Shown here piece by piece: positions 17,781-26,952 of a stretch of 64,000 bases of DNA (position 1 is the stretch's first letter; each line of letters opens with the position of its first letter). The translations under genes and the position numbers were made by a program. This stretch comes from an uncultured Lachnospiraceae bacterium (GTDB lineage: Bacteria; Bacillota; Clostridia; Lachnospirales; Lachnospiraceae): positions 59,589 through 123,588 of the forward strand of contig CAKRJP010000007.1 of the NCBI GenBank assembly GCA_934351835.1, in the 5' to 3' direction. The notes under the pieces are model-generated. The model was not told the origin of the DNA. It saw nothing but the letters and a program-made list of their open reading frames with translations, and did no database searches.

Positions 17781-20109
17781 AACTTTAAGTCAGGCACTGC
17801 GGATGGACAAGGAACGGTTCAAAGTTCCAAGATCCGTTCAACAGGCGATTCCCATCCAGCGGATCTGGCCGGATGGAATCTTTCAACAGGGAACGAAGTT
17901 TTCGAAAACATTTCGTTTTACCGATATCAACTATTATATTGCGAGTAAGGACAATAAGACCGAGATGTTTCTGGATTATTCGGAACTCTTAAATTCACTG
18001 GATTCTGGCATTTCTGCCAAAATTACCATTAATAACCGGAGAATCAATAAAGAAGAATTCGAAAAGTCTATTCTGCTTCCAATGAAGGAAGATGGACTGG
18101 ACCACTATCGGGAAGAATACAACGAAATGCTCCTGTCCAAGATCACAGGAACGAATAACAGCATCTATCAGGAACGGTATCTGACTGTCAGTGTGCATAA
18201 AAAATCCATTGACGAAGCGAGAACCTACTTTGCACGAATCGGAACAGACATCGTAACACATCTTGCAAAGCTGTCATCCACAGCAGAAGGACTGGATGCA
18301 GAAAGCCGGCTCCAGATCTTCCGAGACTTTTTCAAAGGAGATGTCCCACAGGCGTTTCCTTTTGACCTGAAACAATTTGCCAAGAAGGGAACAAGTTTCA
18401 AGGACTGGATGTGTCCGGATTCTATGGAATTTGAACGTGACCATTTTAAAATCGGTGACAGGTACGGAAGAGTCCTGTATATGCAGGATTATGCAAACTA
18501 TATCAAAGATGACATGATTTCAGAACTGTGTGACTTCAGCCGGAATCTGATGTTGTCGATTGATATCCTGCCAGTCCCTACGGATGAGGCAGTAAGGGAA
18601 ATCCAGAACCGTCTGCTAGGGGTGGAAACAAATGTGACCAACTGGCAGAGAAGACAGAACGCAAACAATAACTTTTCAGCTATCGTCCCATATGATATGG
18701 AGTTGCAAAGGAAAGAGACGAAAGAAATGCTGGATGATCTGACAACCAGAGACCAACGGATGATGTTTGGAATTTTGACGATGGTACATCTGGCAGACAG
18801 TAAAAAACAGCTGGATTCTGATACAGAACTGCTTCTGTCGGTGGCAAGAAAGCATCTGTGCCAGATGTCAACACTGAAGTGGCAGCAAGTGGACGGACTG
18901 AATACGGTGCTCCCGTATGGACTTCGTAAGATCAATGCCCTGCGGACACTGACAACCGAATCCACAGCAGTTTTGATCCCGTTCCATACGCAGGAAATCC
19001 TGCAGCCGGGAGGCATCTATTACGGGCAGAATGCAGTCAGTAAGAATCTGTTGGTAGCCGACCGGAAGAAACTGATGAATGGAAACAGTTTCCGATTGGG
19101 TGTCAGTGGTTCGGGAAAGAGTTTCTCGGCAAAAGAAGAGATCGTGCATCTGGCACTGGCTACGGATGATGATATCCTGATCCTTGACCCGGAGTCCGAA
19201 TTTACAAAATTAGTAGAGGCTCTGGGCGGACAGGTTGTAAAAGTATCTGCGACATCAGACAATCACCTGAATGCAATGGATATGGACGCAGCCTACGGCA
19301 ATGAAAAGAATCCACTGATTGAAAAATCGGAGTTTATCCTGTCTGTGTTCGAGCAGTTGGTTGGAGCAGGAAATCTGTCGGCAAAAGAAAAGTCGATTCT
19401 GGACCGCTGTGCTGCAGATGTGTACCGGGATTATATCCGAAGTGGTTATACCGGAGAAGTTCCGACATTGAAAGATATGTACCGACAGTTGATGCTGCAG
19501 CCGGAAGAAGAGGCAAGAGGGCTCGCACTTTCCTCCGAACTCTTTATCAATGGAAGTCTGAACACCTTTGCACAGCCGACCAATGTGAATAAGAAGAACC
19601 GGATCATGGACTATGATATCCGGGAACTGGGGGAACAGCTGATGCCGCTTGGAATGCTGGTTACCTTAGACAGCATTTTCAACCGGGTGATCCAGAACTG
19701 GAAAGAAGGGAAAACGACATGGATCTTTGCGGATGAGTTCTATCTGTTATTCCGCTATGAATACAGTGCGAACTTCTTCTACCGGCTTTATAAGAGAATC
19801 CGTAAATACAATGGATTCGTGACAGGCCTCACACAAAATGTGGAGGAACTTTTGAAATCCGACACGGCAAGACTTATGCTCGCCAACAGTGAATTCCTGA
19901 TTCTGTTGAATCAGGCAAGTACAGACCGGGAAGAACTGGCTGCCCTTTTGAACATCTCGGAGAACCAGCTGTCTTATATTACAAATGTATCGGTTGGTAG
20001 TGGCCTAATCCGTTGCTCTGGAAATATCGTACCATTTGAGAATACGTTCCCAAAGAATGCAGAACTCTATAAACTGATGACAACGAAGCCATCCGACATG
20101 TTAAATTAA
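17767..20109 (+). CDS. VirB4/TrbE-type conjugation ATPase
   Basis: A 780-residue ATPase that powers channel assembly and transport (CD1110-like). Walker A GVSGSGKS is at about residue 445, Walker B ILILDPESE at about 469, and the conserved FADEFYLL at about 655. The first 300 residues form the VirB4 N-domain. ATG 17767 follows AAGGAG closely; GTG 17764 and TTG 17773 are alternatives. It is full length and intact. Confidence 0.93.
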   Translation: MPLIKTLSQALRMDKERFKVPRSVQQAIPIQRIWPDGIFQQGTKFSKTFRFTDINYYIASKDNKTEMFLDYSELLNSLDSGISAKITINNRRINKEEFEKSILLPMKEDGLDHYREEYNEMLLSKITGTNNSIYQERYLTVSVHKKSIDEARTYFARIGTDIVTHLAKLSSTAEGLDAESRLQIFRDFFKGDVPQAFPFDLKQFAKKGTSFKDWMCPDSMEFERDHFKIGDRYGRVLYMQDYANYIKDDMISELCDFSRNLMLSIDILPVPTDEAVREIQNRLLGVETNVTNWQRRQNANNNFSAIVPYDMELQRKETKEMLDDLTTRDQRMMFGILTMVHLADSKKQLDSDTELLLSVARKHLCQMSTLKWQQVDGLNTVLPYGLRKINALRTLTTESTAVLIPFHTQEILQPGGIYYGQNAVSKNLLVADRKKLMNGNSFRLGVSGSGKSFSAKEEIVHLALATDDDILILDPESEFTKLVEALGGQVVKVSATSDNHLNAMDMDAAYGNEKNPLIEKSEFILSVFEQLVGAGNLSAKEKSILDRCAADVYRDYIRSGYTGEVPTLKDMYRQLMLQPEEEARGLALSSELFINGSLNTFAQPTNVNKKNRIMDYDIRELGEQLMPLGMLVTLDSIFNRVIQNWKEGKTTWIFADEFYLLFRYEYSANFFYRLYKRIRKYNGFVTGLTQNVEELLKSDTARLMLANSEFLILLNQASTDREELAALLNISENQLSYITNVSVGSGLIRCSGNIVPFENTFPKNAELYKLMTTKPSDMLN

Positions 20110-20128
20110 CCAAAACGGGAGGGTACTA

Positions 20129-20476
20129 ATGAAAAAAGAAGAGAACACCATTACTTTTTATGCTGCGGAATGCGGCGAATTCCATGAGATGGGCGAATAT
20201 ACAAAATGTAACTCACTGGAAGAAGCATATAAAAAGTACAGGAAGTATTGTAAAACATCTGGCAACATGTGTCCGGCAATTGAATTTTCCATCCATGATC
20301 CAGACTCTTTTTACTCGGATCTGGAATATCCGTTGCCACTATCTACGAAAGACAGGGAACTGTTGGAACTTGTGCCATACTACAATGAGCATCCACTGGT
20401 GAATGAAGCCATCCGAAAAGTAGAACAGTTACAGAAACAGCAGGAAAAGAAGAAACATCGGGACACAGCCCGATGA
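20129..20476 (+). CDS. small conserved ICE protein (LPD-like)
   Basis: A 115-residue protein with a GGGAGGG RBS. The N-terminal part ITFYAAECGEFHEMG, then SLEEAYKKYRKY and PAIEFSIHDPDSFYSD, resembles one of the large polyvalent-protein-associated (LPD) domains that occur in ICE proteins, but I cannot place it in a named family with confidence. The C-terminus is basic. It lies between VirB4 and the hydrolase in the same operon. Confidence 0.5.
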   Translation: MKKEENTITFYAAECGEFHEMGEYTKCNSLEEAYKKYRKYCKTSGNMCPAIEFSIHDPDSFYSDLEYPLPLSTKDRELLELVPYYNEHPLVNEAIRKVEQLQKQQEKKKHRDTAR

Positions 20477-20505
20477 GGTAAAAGATACGGAAAGAGGGTG
20501 ACCGG

Positions 20506-22197
20506 ATGAGAGATATCAAGGAACGGGTAAGGGATAAGAATCCGAAGATTCGTAATCCGGCTGTCCGGCTTCCGAAAGAGTTGGTTCGCCAGACGGTACT
20601 GGAGGCAAAAGAAAAGCCAAGGGAACTACAGGGAAAAACTGGCAGCCAATCAGAATCCCCGACACAGTATGGTGCTGAAAAAATAGAATCCGTACAGTAC
20701 AGGGCGGCGAGTGTGGCAGGAAAAACGGTAGGGAAAACGACATATCAAGGTGGGAAAAAGCTTGCAGGGGTAACCTACCGAAAGATAAAAGAGAGAAAAA
20801 GCAGACAGGAAGAAGCAAAAGCCACTGAAGAAGCAATGAGGCAGGGCATAGAAAGCGGAAAGACACGGATCAAGGTGAAACCGGAACAGGCAGTACTTGC
20901 CAAGGAGAACAGCAAACGACAGGTAAAAGCAGCACCGAAAGTGGTAAAAGTATCCGGACTGTCTCAGGAGAAAATAAAAACACAGGCATCCATGCAGAAA
21001 TGGCAGGTAGAAAAAGGTGCACAGGCGATGCAGAAAGCAAGAGCAGTACAGATGGCAAGAAAATCCGCAGTAGCATCAGCAGAAAGTAGCGAAGCAGTCC
21101 TTCAGACGACCGGAAGAGGGGCAAAGCTTTCTATGCAGGGGATTACAGCAGCCATACAAAAAGCAACAGCCGCCCTGGGAAAAATGGGAAAAGGGATTGC
21201 TATCGGAGGTATGGCATTTCTTGTAGTATTTATCCTGATCGCTGGAATCATTGCAGGGGCAGCGTTTAGCAGTGGTTCAGAAAGCTCCGAATCCTTAAGT
21301 GAAGAAGTGCTTGCGTATACTTCTGTCATCCAGCGGTATGCCTCCCAGTACGGTATCCCGGAATATGTATCTGCGATTCAGGCCATCATGATGCAGGAAT
21401 CCGGGGGAAGGGGGACAGATCCGATGCAGTGTTCAGAGAGTCCATACAATACCAGATTTCCACACAGTCCCGGCTCCATTACAGAGCCGGAGTATTCCAT
21501 CGAGGTGGGAGTCGGGACATTTGCAGACTGCATTAGTCAGGCAGGATGCAGCACCCCGCAGGATCTGGACAAGCTGAAACTTGCATGGCAGGGATATAAC
21601 TATGGAAATGGATACATAGGATGGGCATTGCAAAGAGGCGGTTACACCGAAGCCAATGCCCTGCAGTTTTCACAGCAACAGGCAGCTTCGCATGGATGGA
21701 GCAGTTACGGAGATCCCCAATACGTTCCCCATGTGATGCGGTATTATTCCGGTGGCAGCCTGTTTGCTGGTTTGTTTGGAAATCAGCAGATCGTATCGGT
21801 TGCGATGGGGCAGCTTGGAAACAGTGGCGGTCAGAAGTTCTGGGGCTGGTATGGATTTGACAGCCGGGTAGAATGGTGTGCCTGTTTTGTGAGCTGGTGT
21901 GCAGATCAAAGCGGTCTGATAGCAAGTGGGAATGTTCCAAAGTTCTCATTGTGCCGTGATGGAGTGTCCTGGTTTCAGGGAAAGAATAAGTGGCAGAGTG
22001 GCGGAACAACCCCGACAGCCGGAATGATCATTTTTTTTGACTGGGATCATGATGGAAACTCGGACCATGTAGGAATCGTAGAGAAATGTGAAGGTGGAAG
22101 AGTCTACACAGTGGAAGGAAACTCCAGTGATCAGGTACGGCAGAGAAACTATGCGATGGATTATGCCTCCATCATGGGATATGGGGTGATAAATTGA
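20506..22197 (+). CDS. bifunctional cell-wall hydrolase: lysozyme-like + CHAP
   Basis: A 563-residue VirB1-like hydrolase that opens peptidoglycan for the mating channel. Residues 1-220 are basic and probably cytoplasmic. A transmembrane segment occurs at about 230-250 (IAIGGMAFLVVFILIAGIIA). Residues 265-420 form a CwlT-type lysozyme domain (AIMMQESGG, DPMQCSES). Residues 430-563 form a CHAP amidase/endopeptidase domain with EWCACFVSWC (Cys) and DHVGIVEK (His). Both domains look intact. It is the last gene of the transfer operon. Confidence 0.9.
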   Translation: MRDIKERVRDKNPKIRNPAVRLPKELVRQTVLEAKEKPRELQGKTGSQSESPTQYGAEKIESVQYRAASVAGKTVGKTTYQGGKKLAGVTYRKIKERKSRQEEAKATEEAMRQGIESGKTRIKVKPEQAVLAKENSKRQVKAAPKVVKVSGLSQEKIKTQASMQKWQVEKGAQAMQKARAVQMARKSAVASAESSEAVLQTTGRGAKLSMQGITAAIQKATAALGKMGKGIAIGGMAFLVVFILIAGIIAGAAFSSGSESSESLSEEVLAYTSVIQRYASQYGIPEYVSAIQAIMMQESGGRGTDPMQCSESPYNTRFPHSPGSITEPEYSIEVGVGTFADCISQAGCSTPQDLDKLKLAWQGYNYGNGYIGWALQRGGYTEANALQFSQQQAASHGWSSYGDPQYVPHVMRYYSGGSLFAGLFGNQQIVSVAMGQLGNSGGQKFWGWYGFDSRVEWCACFVSWCADQSGLIASGNVPKFSLCRDGVSWFQGKNKWQSGGTTPTAGMIIFFDWDHDGNSDHVGIVEKCEGGRVYTVEGNSSDQVRQRNYAMDYASIMGYGVIN

Positions 22198-22289
22198 TGG
22201 AATTGGAGAGATAAAAAATTATACTTGTAATCTGGGGAAAATTGCGACAAAATAAAAAGAAGAACTAGTGAAAAAGAAGGAATCCTCTC

Positions 22290-22649
22290 ATGAATCAACA
22301 AGAAATATTCGAATACATCAAAAAGCAATATCCAGCCAACCCGGAGAGAATCATACAAAGTGGAAAGCAGATCACAATCTTTAAAAACCAGAGAAACAAC
22401 ATTCCCTATGCTATTTTTTATCAATCAGACGAATCTGTAATGTCAATCATGGAAGTTCAGGCAGAGTCAGATATGATAAGCAATTATATTGAAATGTATC
22501 ACCTTGCTCCGGCAAAGTATATGAATCAGAAATACTGGCTGGCAGTTCCAGTAGATGGGACTGTCAGTGATTCGAAAGTTTTAGATATGCTTGATATGAG
22601 CTACGATATCGTTGATGAACAGGAAGAATGGCAGACAAACAATGGATAA
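22290..22649 (+). CDS. MmcQ/YjbR-like protein
   Basis: A 119-residue protein. The C-terminal half (MNQKYWLAVPVDGTVSD, then LLDMSYD-like LDMLDMSYDIV) follows the MmcQ/YjbR pattern (PAYHMNKKHW...DG.V.D...L.DMSY). The N-terminal part is divergent. These proteins have a CyaY-like, possibly DNA-binding fold. It stands 92 bases after the transfer operon and just before a metG fragment, so it may be chromosomal or boundary DNA. Confidence 0.55.
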   Translation: MNQQEIFEYIKKQYPANPERIIQSGKQITIFKNQRNNIPYAIFYQSDESVMSIMEVQAESDMISNYIEMYHLAPAKYMNQKYWLAVPVDGTVSDSKVLDMLDMSYDIVDEQEEWQTNNG

Positions 22650-22667
22650 ACAGTGTGAAGAAAAGGA

Positions 22668-23141
22668 TTGACATTTCTGACGATGAAGTCCCTGGATGCT
22701 GACAAGAAAGCTTCCAAGACTTCCGAAGCAGCACCGGCAGAGGCTGAAAAAATAGTTGAGAAGATTGATTTTTCCAAAGTAAAAGTTGAGCCATTATTTG
22801 AAGAAATGGTTGATTTCGATACTTTCAGCAAGTCTGATTTCAGAGCTGTAAAGGTAAAAGCATGTGAAGCAGTTAAGAAATCCAAGAAGCTGTTACAGTT
22901 CACTCTGGATGACGGAACAGGCACAGATCGTACGATTTTAAGCGGTATTCATGCTTATTACGAGCCGGAGGAACTGGTTGGAAAGACCTTAATTGCAATC
23001 ACCAACCTGCCACCGAGAGCCATGATGGGAATTGAATCTTGTGGAATGCTTCTCAGTGCAATTCATGAGGAAGAGGGCGAAGAAAAACTTCATCTTCTGA
23101 TGGTAGATGACCACATTCCGGCAGGTGCAAAGCTGTACTAA
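22668..23141 (+). pseudogene. metG: 3' fragment of metG (MetRS tRNA-binding domain)
   Basis: The frame encodes only the C-terminal OB-fold tRNA-binding domain of methionyl-tRNA synthetase: DFDTFSKSDFRAVKVKACEA, DDGTGTDRTILSGIHAYYEP, NLPPRAMMGIESCGMLLSA. The normal enzyme has some 650 residues; here only about 150 remain and the catalytic domain is missing. No good RBS precedes the TTG at 22668. A displaced 3' end of metG is what integration into metG, or a recombination at an element boundary, would leave. A stand-alone tRNA-binding protein is the less likely alternative. Confidence 0.7.
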
Positions 23142-23282
23142 AATTAAATACAAAATCTCTAAAACCATGATGTCAGACCATAGTTGACAACAATTTGACA
23201 ACAAAATTTGGGATAATAATGAATCGTTATGAAGCATGACGAATTTCAGGTGAAAGGACATAGGTTTGGCAATGAAGTAAGA

Positions 23283-23317
23283 GCACTTCTTAGAGTTAAT
23301 CTAAGAGGTGCTTTTTT
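23283..23317 (+). terminator. intrinsic terminator
   Basis: GCACTTCTTAGA and TCTAAGAGGTGC form a 12-bp stem (one G-U pair) with a GTTAA loop followed by TTTTTT. It separates the metG fragment from the DUF6462 genes. The 140 bases before it hold a tandem TTGACAACAA/TTTGACAACA repeat (about 23183-23204) but no gene. Confidence 0.85.
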
Positions 23318-23430
23318 GCGTTGCATATCAAAGAGGCGCCAGTGGCGCGTCTGATGATTCGTCCCTGGAAAGTTATATCCCGGTAGTCAGCTTCTGTAAA
23401 ACAGTAAATCTAATTTTGGAGGAAAGTATC

Positions 23431-23700
23431 ATGGATAAAAATTATAAACCAATCAAAAGTATGAAAGAAGTACCAGAGCAGCTTAGAAAATTGCGCCGAC
23501 AGTATCTGCGTTATCAACAGGCAGAGATTATTTACAGCATTTCTCATAAGAAACTTTTTGAACTCGCCAGTGATGCAGGTGCGATTTACAGAATAGATGG
23601 AACCGTATTGATCAACCGGGATATTTTTGACGCCTATCTGGAACGATTCCATGAACCAGCGACAGGAAAGGGTAAGGAGGAGATAAAAGATGAGCGGTAA
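23431..23700 (+). CDS. DUF6462-like excisionase-type protein (first copy)
   Basis: An 89-residue protein; ATG 23431 follows GGAGG. The end pattern YSISHKKLFELASDAGAIYRIDGTVLINRDIFDAYLE is that of the DUF6462/excisionase-like winged-helix proteins of Clostridia ICEs, in which the helix reads a site and a wing motif (AGAIYRIDGTVLI) contacts DNA. It is followed by a second copy that overlaps by 11 bases. Confidence 0.7.
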   Translation: MDKNYKPIKSMKEVPEQLRKLRRQYLRYQQAEIIYSISHKKLFELASDAGAIYRIDGTVLINRDIFDAYLERFHEPATGKGKEEIKDER

Positions 23701-23917
23701 TGTATGGATGTTTTCAGATGAAATTGACGACGAAGATATGGAATTTATGAGTCATGACTATGTGACCTATAGCATGGCGTGCGAATACTACAGACGGGGA
23801 ATCAAACCCGTTGTCCGTATGGCGCATGAAGCAGGGGCAATATATAAAATCGGGAAAAAGGTGTTGATTCGAAGAAGTATATTTGAAGCATATCTGAGAG
23901 AGAAGAGAAAGATTTGA
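23690..23917 (+). CDS. DUF6462-like excisionase-type protein (second copy)
   Basis: A 75-residue paralogue of the preceding protein: YSMACEYYRR then AHEAGAIYKIGKKVLIRRSIFEAYLR. RBS AAGGAGGAG. The pair probably works as DNA-bending or regulatory factors for excision or transcription; this is inferred from the family. Confidence 0.68.
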   Translation: MSGNVWMFSDEIDDEDMEFMSHDYVTYSMACEYYRRGIKPVVRMAHEAGAIYKIGKKVLIRRSIFEAYLREKRKI

Positions 23918-23931
23918 TGGAGGAGAAGAAC

Positions 23932-24309
23932 ATGAGCAATCAGAGAAAAATACTACATGATGACAAGAATGGATTAGATTATGTGTTGGTAGGAGATTAT
24001 TACCTGCCAGTGCTATCATTACCGGAAGAAACCAGACCGATTGGGTACCGGGGAATGCTTCGGAAAGAATATCTGAAAAAACATAAATTGGGAATGTATT
24101 CTTATCTTTTGTTGACCGGAAAACTGGACAGCTATCTGGCAGATCTTAACGAACAGGAACGGTATGAGCTGATTGAAGCACAAATGAGAAGTGTGGAAGG
24201 TGTTACAGAGGCATTAAAAGCACGAAATCCTATGGGGTGGGTGCGACAGTGTAATAATATCAGGAATCGTGTGCAGGAAATTGTATTGAGTGAATTGGTA
24301 TATGTATAG
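23932..24309 (+). CDS. TnpV-like transposon-encoded protein
   Basis: A 125-residue protein; ATG 23932 follows GGAGGAG. DYYLPVLSLPEETRPIGYRG, LLTGKLDSYLADLNEQ and MGWVRQCNNIRNRVQEIV match TnpV proteins from Tn4451/Tn5397-type elements. Their function is unknown. The protein marks this interval as mobile DNA. Confidence 0.8.
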   Translation: MSNQRKILHDDKNGLDYVLVGDYYLPVLSLPEETRPIGYRGMLRKEYLKKHKLGMYSYLLLTGKLDSYLADLNEQERYELIEAQMRSVEGVTEALKARNPMGWVRQCNNIRNRVQEIVLSELVYV

Positions 24310-24318
24310 GAGGAGCGT

Positions 24319-24498
24319 ATGAGATACAGGATTGAATATGCTGATGGAAGATGTTGCAATTTCGCAAACAGCAGAAAAGATTTACTGGATTGGTTGAAAC
24401 TTCTGAAAGATGAACAGATTGTTGATATCCGTAAAATCTATAAAAGCGGTGTTACAGATTCAGTTCTGGATAGTTACCGAAGATATTTAAAACAGTGA
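24319..24498 (+). CDS. 59-residue hypothetical protein
   Basis: A short ORF with a clear AGGAGGA RBS before ATG 24319, nine bases after the TnpV stop. The product begins MRYRIEYADGRCCNF and contains SRKDLLDWLKLL; it looks like a compact alpha/beta protein. I do not recognise the family. Confidence 0.5.
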   Translation: MRYRIEYADGRCCNFANSRKDLLDWLKLLKDEQIVDIRKIYKSGVTDSVLDSYRRYLKQ

Positions 24499-24512
24499 AG
24501 GGGTAGGCAGTC

Positions 24513-24803
24513 ATGGTAGTTGTAAAAATTATTATAAGGATTTTGTTATTGCCAGTGCGGATATGCCTGACGTTGATACAACTGATGCTTATGTTCAGCA
24601 CATGGCTGTCTGCAACTGTATTTCATGCCCTGTCGGGAATCATCTGCATTACAGCAGTCTTAGGCTATGGATTCGGACAGGAAACAGGCACAGAAGCGAG
24701 CAGAATGCTTTTGGTAGGTTTTATACTTTATATCCTGCCTGTACTTTTTGGCTGGGCGGTGATGTGGCTGGAAACAATCAAAATCAGATTGATGGGAGAT
24801 TAA
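24513..24803 (+). CDS. CD1845-like small membrane protein
   Basis: A 96-residue protein with three hydrophobic stretches (IIIRILLLPVRICLTLI, FHALSGIICITAVLG, LLVGFILYILPVLFGWAV). The N-terminal pattern matches small membrane proteins annotated as CD1845 family in Clostridia conjugative transposons. Role unknown. Confidence 0.6.
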   Translation: MVVVKIIIRILLLPVRICLTLIQLMLMFSTWLSATVFHALSGIICITAVLGYGFGQETGTEASRMLLVGFILYILPVLFGWAVMWLETIKIRLMGD

Positions 24804-24824
24804 AAAGATGGAATTAACGGAAAT

Positions 24825-25106
24825 ATGGAAGAGTTCCTGAATGATCTGATCGGAAAAAGAATGGAACAGGTTTATCAGGAAAAAGATGGAGAGCAGTATG
24901 ATCCATTCAATGAAGAACTGGAACTGAAAGTGCAAAAAGTAATTCGGAAGTTACCACCAAAACAGGGAAAAGTCATTTTTGACTATATGACAGAAATCTC
25001 AAATAACAACAGTGATTTGAATGAGTTCTATTACCGTATGGGATTGAGAGATGGGCTAAAGCTGAGGAAAGCTATCCAAACTATACTGGACACATTGATG
25101 GAGTAG
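24825..25106 (+). CDS. small helical protein, tandem paralogue 1
   Basis: A 93-residue acidic protein ending in a conserved-looking block FYYRMGLRDGLKLRKAIQTIL. The next gene encodes a paralogue with the same order: an LP.(K/E)Q segment, then a FYYR.GLRDGLKLRK end. The family is found in ICEs and prophages (DUF6809/DUF6664-like; naming uncertain). Function unknown. Confidence 0.55.
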   Translation: MEEFLNDLIGKRMEQVYQEKDGEQYDPFNEELELKVQKVIRKLPPKQGKVIFDYMTEISNNNSDLNEFYYRMGLRDGLKLRKAIQTILDTLME

Positions 25107-25135
25107 GATACCGGAGAAAGGAATGAAGTTCATAA

Positions 25136-25435
25136 ATGAAAATGACAAAAGAGATTGAAGAATTTATCAATCTGATAATAACGGAACACATGGGAAAATC
25201 ATATGCAGATTGGAAGTTGAGTCAGTCATCTGTGACAGAACCAGATGAAATTGAGAAAGCGTATAAGAAAGTGATTGAGACACTTCCGTCAGAGCAAGAA
25301 GAAATTATTACAAAATATTGTGATGCAATATTTAACAGCGGGGCAGATACGGAGGAATTCTTTTATCGTTTGGGACTGAGAGATGGGTTAAAATTACGAA
25401 AAGTAATAAAAAGCATATTGAAATCTTTTTCATAA
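25136..25435 (+). CDS. small helical protein, tandem paralogue 2
   Basis: A 99-residue paralogue of the preceding gene (FFYRLGLRDGLKLRKVIKSIL near the end, LPSEQEEII in the middle). It ends 60 bases before the IS256 remnant, which faces it. The two genes probably arose by tandem duplication. Confidence 0.55.
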   Translation: MKMTKEIEEFINLIITEHMGKSYADWKLSQSSVTEPDEIEKAYKKVIETLPSEQEEIITKYCDAIFNSGADTEEFFYRLGLRDGLKLRKVIKSILKSFS

Positions 25436-25497
25436 GTGAAGAGTAATTTGAAGAGGCATTGACTGCAATAATGGTTGATGCTTCTCTTTTATTCTTC

Positions 25498-26103
25498 GGG
25501 ATTCTACATATGCTGCCAGCTTCCTGATTACACCATCATCTCGTACAGAAAAGTGTACCGCATCAATAAAAACGATTGGATACACAGGCGACAAGGGACG
25601 ATTCTGCCATTCCTCGATTTTTGGAAGGAGCTTATCTGTGATATCGGATACCATTCATTCACTGACTTCAAACCCATAAATATCCTCTATGGTTTCTGAA
25701 ATCTACCGTGTAGTCATCCCCTTGGCATACATTGCAATAATCTTATCATCAATCGCAGAAATATCCTTTTGACGTTTTGGGAGCACTTGCGGTTCAAAAG
25801 AACTTTGGCGATCCTGAGGTACATCTACTTCGAATTCACCGTATTTACTACGAACAGTTTTAGACTTTGTTCCATTACGGTAATTAAGCTCACCAGATCT
25901 TTCATAACGATCGTATCCAAGATGATTGTCCATTTCTGTTTCAAGCATATCTTGAAGGGTTCCGGAAAGCAGATCTTTAAGTGCCTCCTAAATATCCTCA
26001 GCTGATTGGATATCGTATTCCTGGAGTAGTCCCTGAATAAGATTTCTTTTTCCCTCGGTCATTGGTTTTGGTTTGTAAACTTCTTTTTTCTGTTTGCCAT
26101 AAT
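25498..26103 (-). pseudogene. IS256-family transposase remnant
   Basis: Leftward frame with recognisable IS256 transposase pieces: MLETEMDNHLGYDRYERSG, a block with KTVRSKYGE and DVPQDR, then IIAMYAKGMTTR and PVYPIVFIDAVHFSVRD. It is broken by at least three in-frame stops (after the EDI, TTR and EVSE positions) and lacks everything after RKLAAYV, including the last catalytic Glu region. DDE residues are partly present (VFIDAVHF), but the element is dead. The bases 26110-26180 look like its terminal region. Confidence 0.85.
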
Positions 26104-26183
26104 AAAAGGTCTCCTATGATTTTAATATTTTATCATAGAAGACTGTTGTATTGTTTAATTTACAGAGTTTTTTTCACAGGCTC

Positions 26184-26222
26184 GGTCAGGCACTGTTAAC
26201 AATTTGTTAACAGTGCCTGACC
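26184..26222. repeat. perfect 17-bp inverted repeat with 5-base loop
   Basis: GGTCAGGCACTGTTAAC (26184-26200) and its exact reverse complement (26206-26222) flank AATTT. No T-run follows on either strand, so a simple terminator is unlikely. It lies exactly at the point where the relaxase gene is cut off and next to the IS256 remnant, so it may be two transposon ends brought together or a recombination site. Confidence 0.75.
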
Positions 26223-26229
26223 CTTTCTA

Positions 26230-26952
26230 CTACATATGTGTCTGGAAAGTGGTGTTACGTGGAGTAAGGCCGTCTTCCAGGATCTGTCTGTTACGTTCAT
26301 CCAGTTTTTGTTGTCCGTTATGCTTTACATGGTATTCCCGGTCAGTGATTTTCTTCTCAGCAGGTGCAAGCAGATCTACCTGGTGCAGATGCTCCCGGCG
26401 GCATAGAGCCATAAGGGACTGCGTTTGGTGAATCAGGTAATCTTTGGATACATGGTGCTTATACCCGGCACGGGAATCACAGGTACGTTCCATAAAATCC
26501 TGCCGTGCTACATTGTGTTTTCGCAGGCTATTGATGACAATATGCACATGAATGTTGCCGCTCTCGTTGTGTCCGTCCATGTGTGTACAGACTAAATCCT
26601 GATGACCGGGGAAATTTTTACGGGCATACTTTAAACCGATCTGCTGTGCCTGTTCTCCGGTCAGTCTGTTCTCTTCCTTGTCTTTCGGGTCAAAGCTAAT
26701 AATGTAATGATGGGATTTGATTTCATCATAGGATTCGTTTTTATGATAAAGGGCATTCAGTTCCCGGCATTCCATATCAAAAGTAAACGGATCGCAGTTT
26801 AAGCCGTCCATGTAATATTCTTTACGGGGAATCAACTCGCCGTTTTCATCAAGTATCGGTTTGCCCGTAAGTTCATCATACTGGAACATGAGATAACGCT
26901 GCGCTTCTCCATAATCGGCATTTTTACTCGCTATGTGTTTCAGTATCGCCAT
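26230..26952 (-). pseudogene. truncated MobP-type relaxase
   Basis: The N-terminal 240 residues of a second, different relaxase: MAILKHIASKNADYGEAQRY at the start, a HNESGNIHVHIVINS metal-binding motif and LRREHLHQVDLL. Reading from ATG 26952 it continues to GLTPRNTTFQTHM and then stops; homologous proteins continue after TTFQT. The C-terminal helical part is gone, cut at about 26240. The nuclease centre survives, so residual activity is possible but unlikely to support mobilization. Confidence 0.75.

Noticed and set aside
22668..23141. Metal- or tRNA-binding stand-alone protein (CsaA/Arc1p-like) as a functional gene
   Set aside because: The sequence is much closer to the tail of Lachnospiraceae MetRS, including the linker with Ala/Glu repeats, and there is no good RBS, so a gene fragment is more likely.
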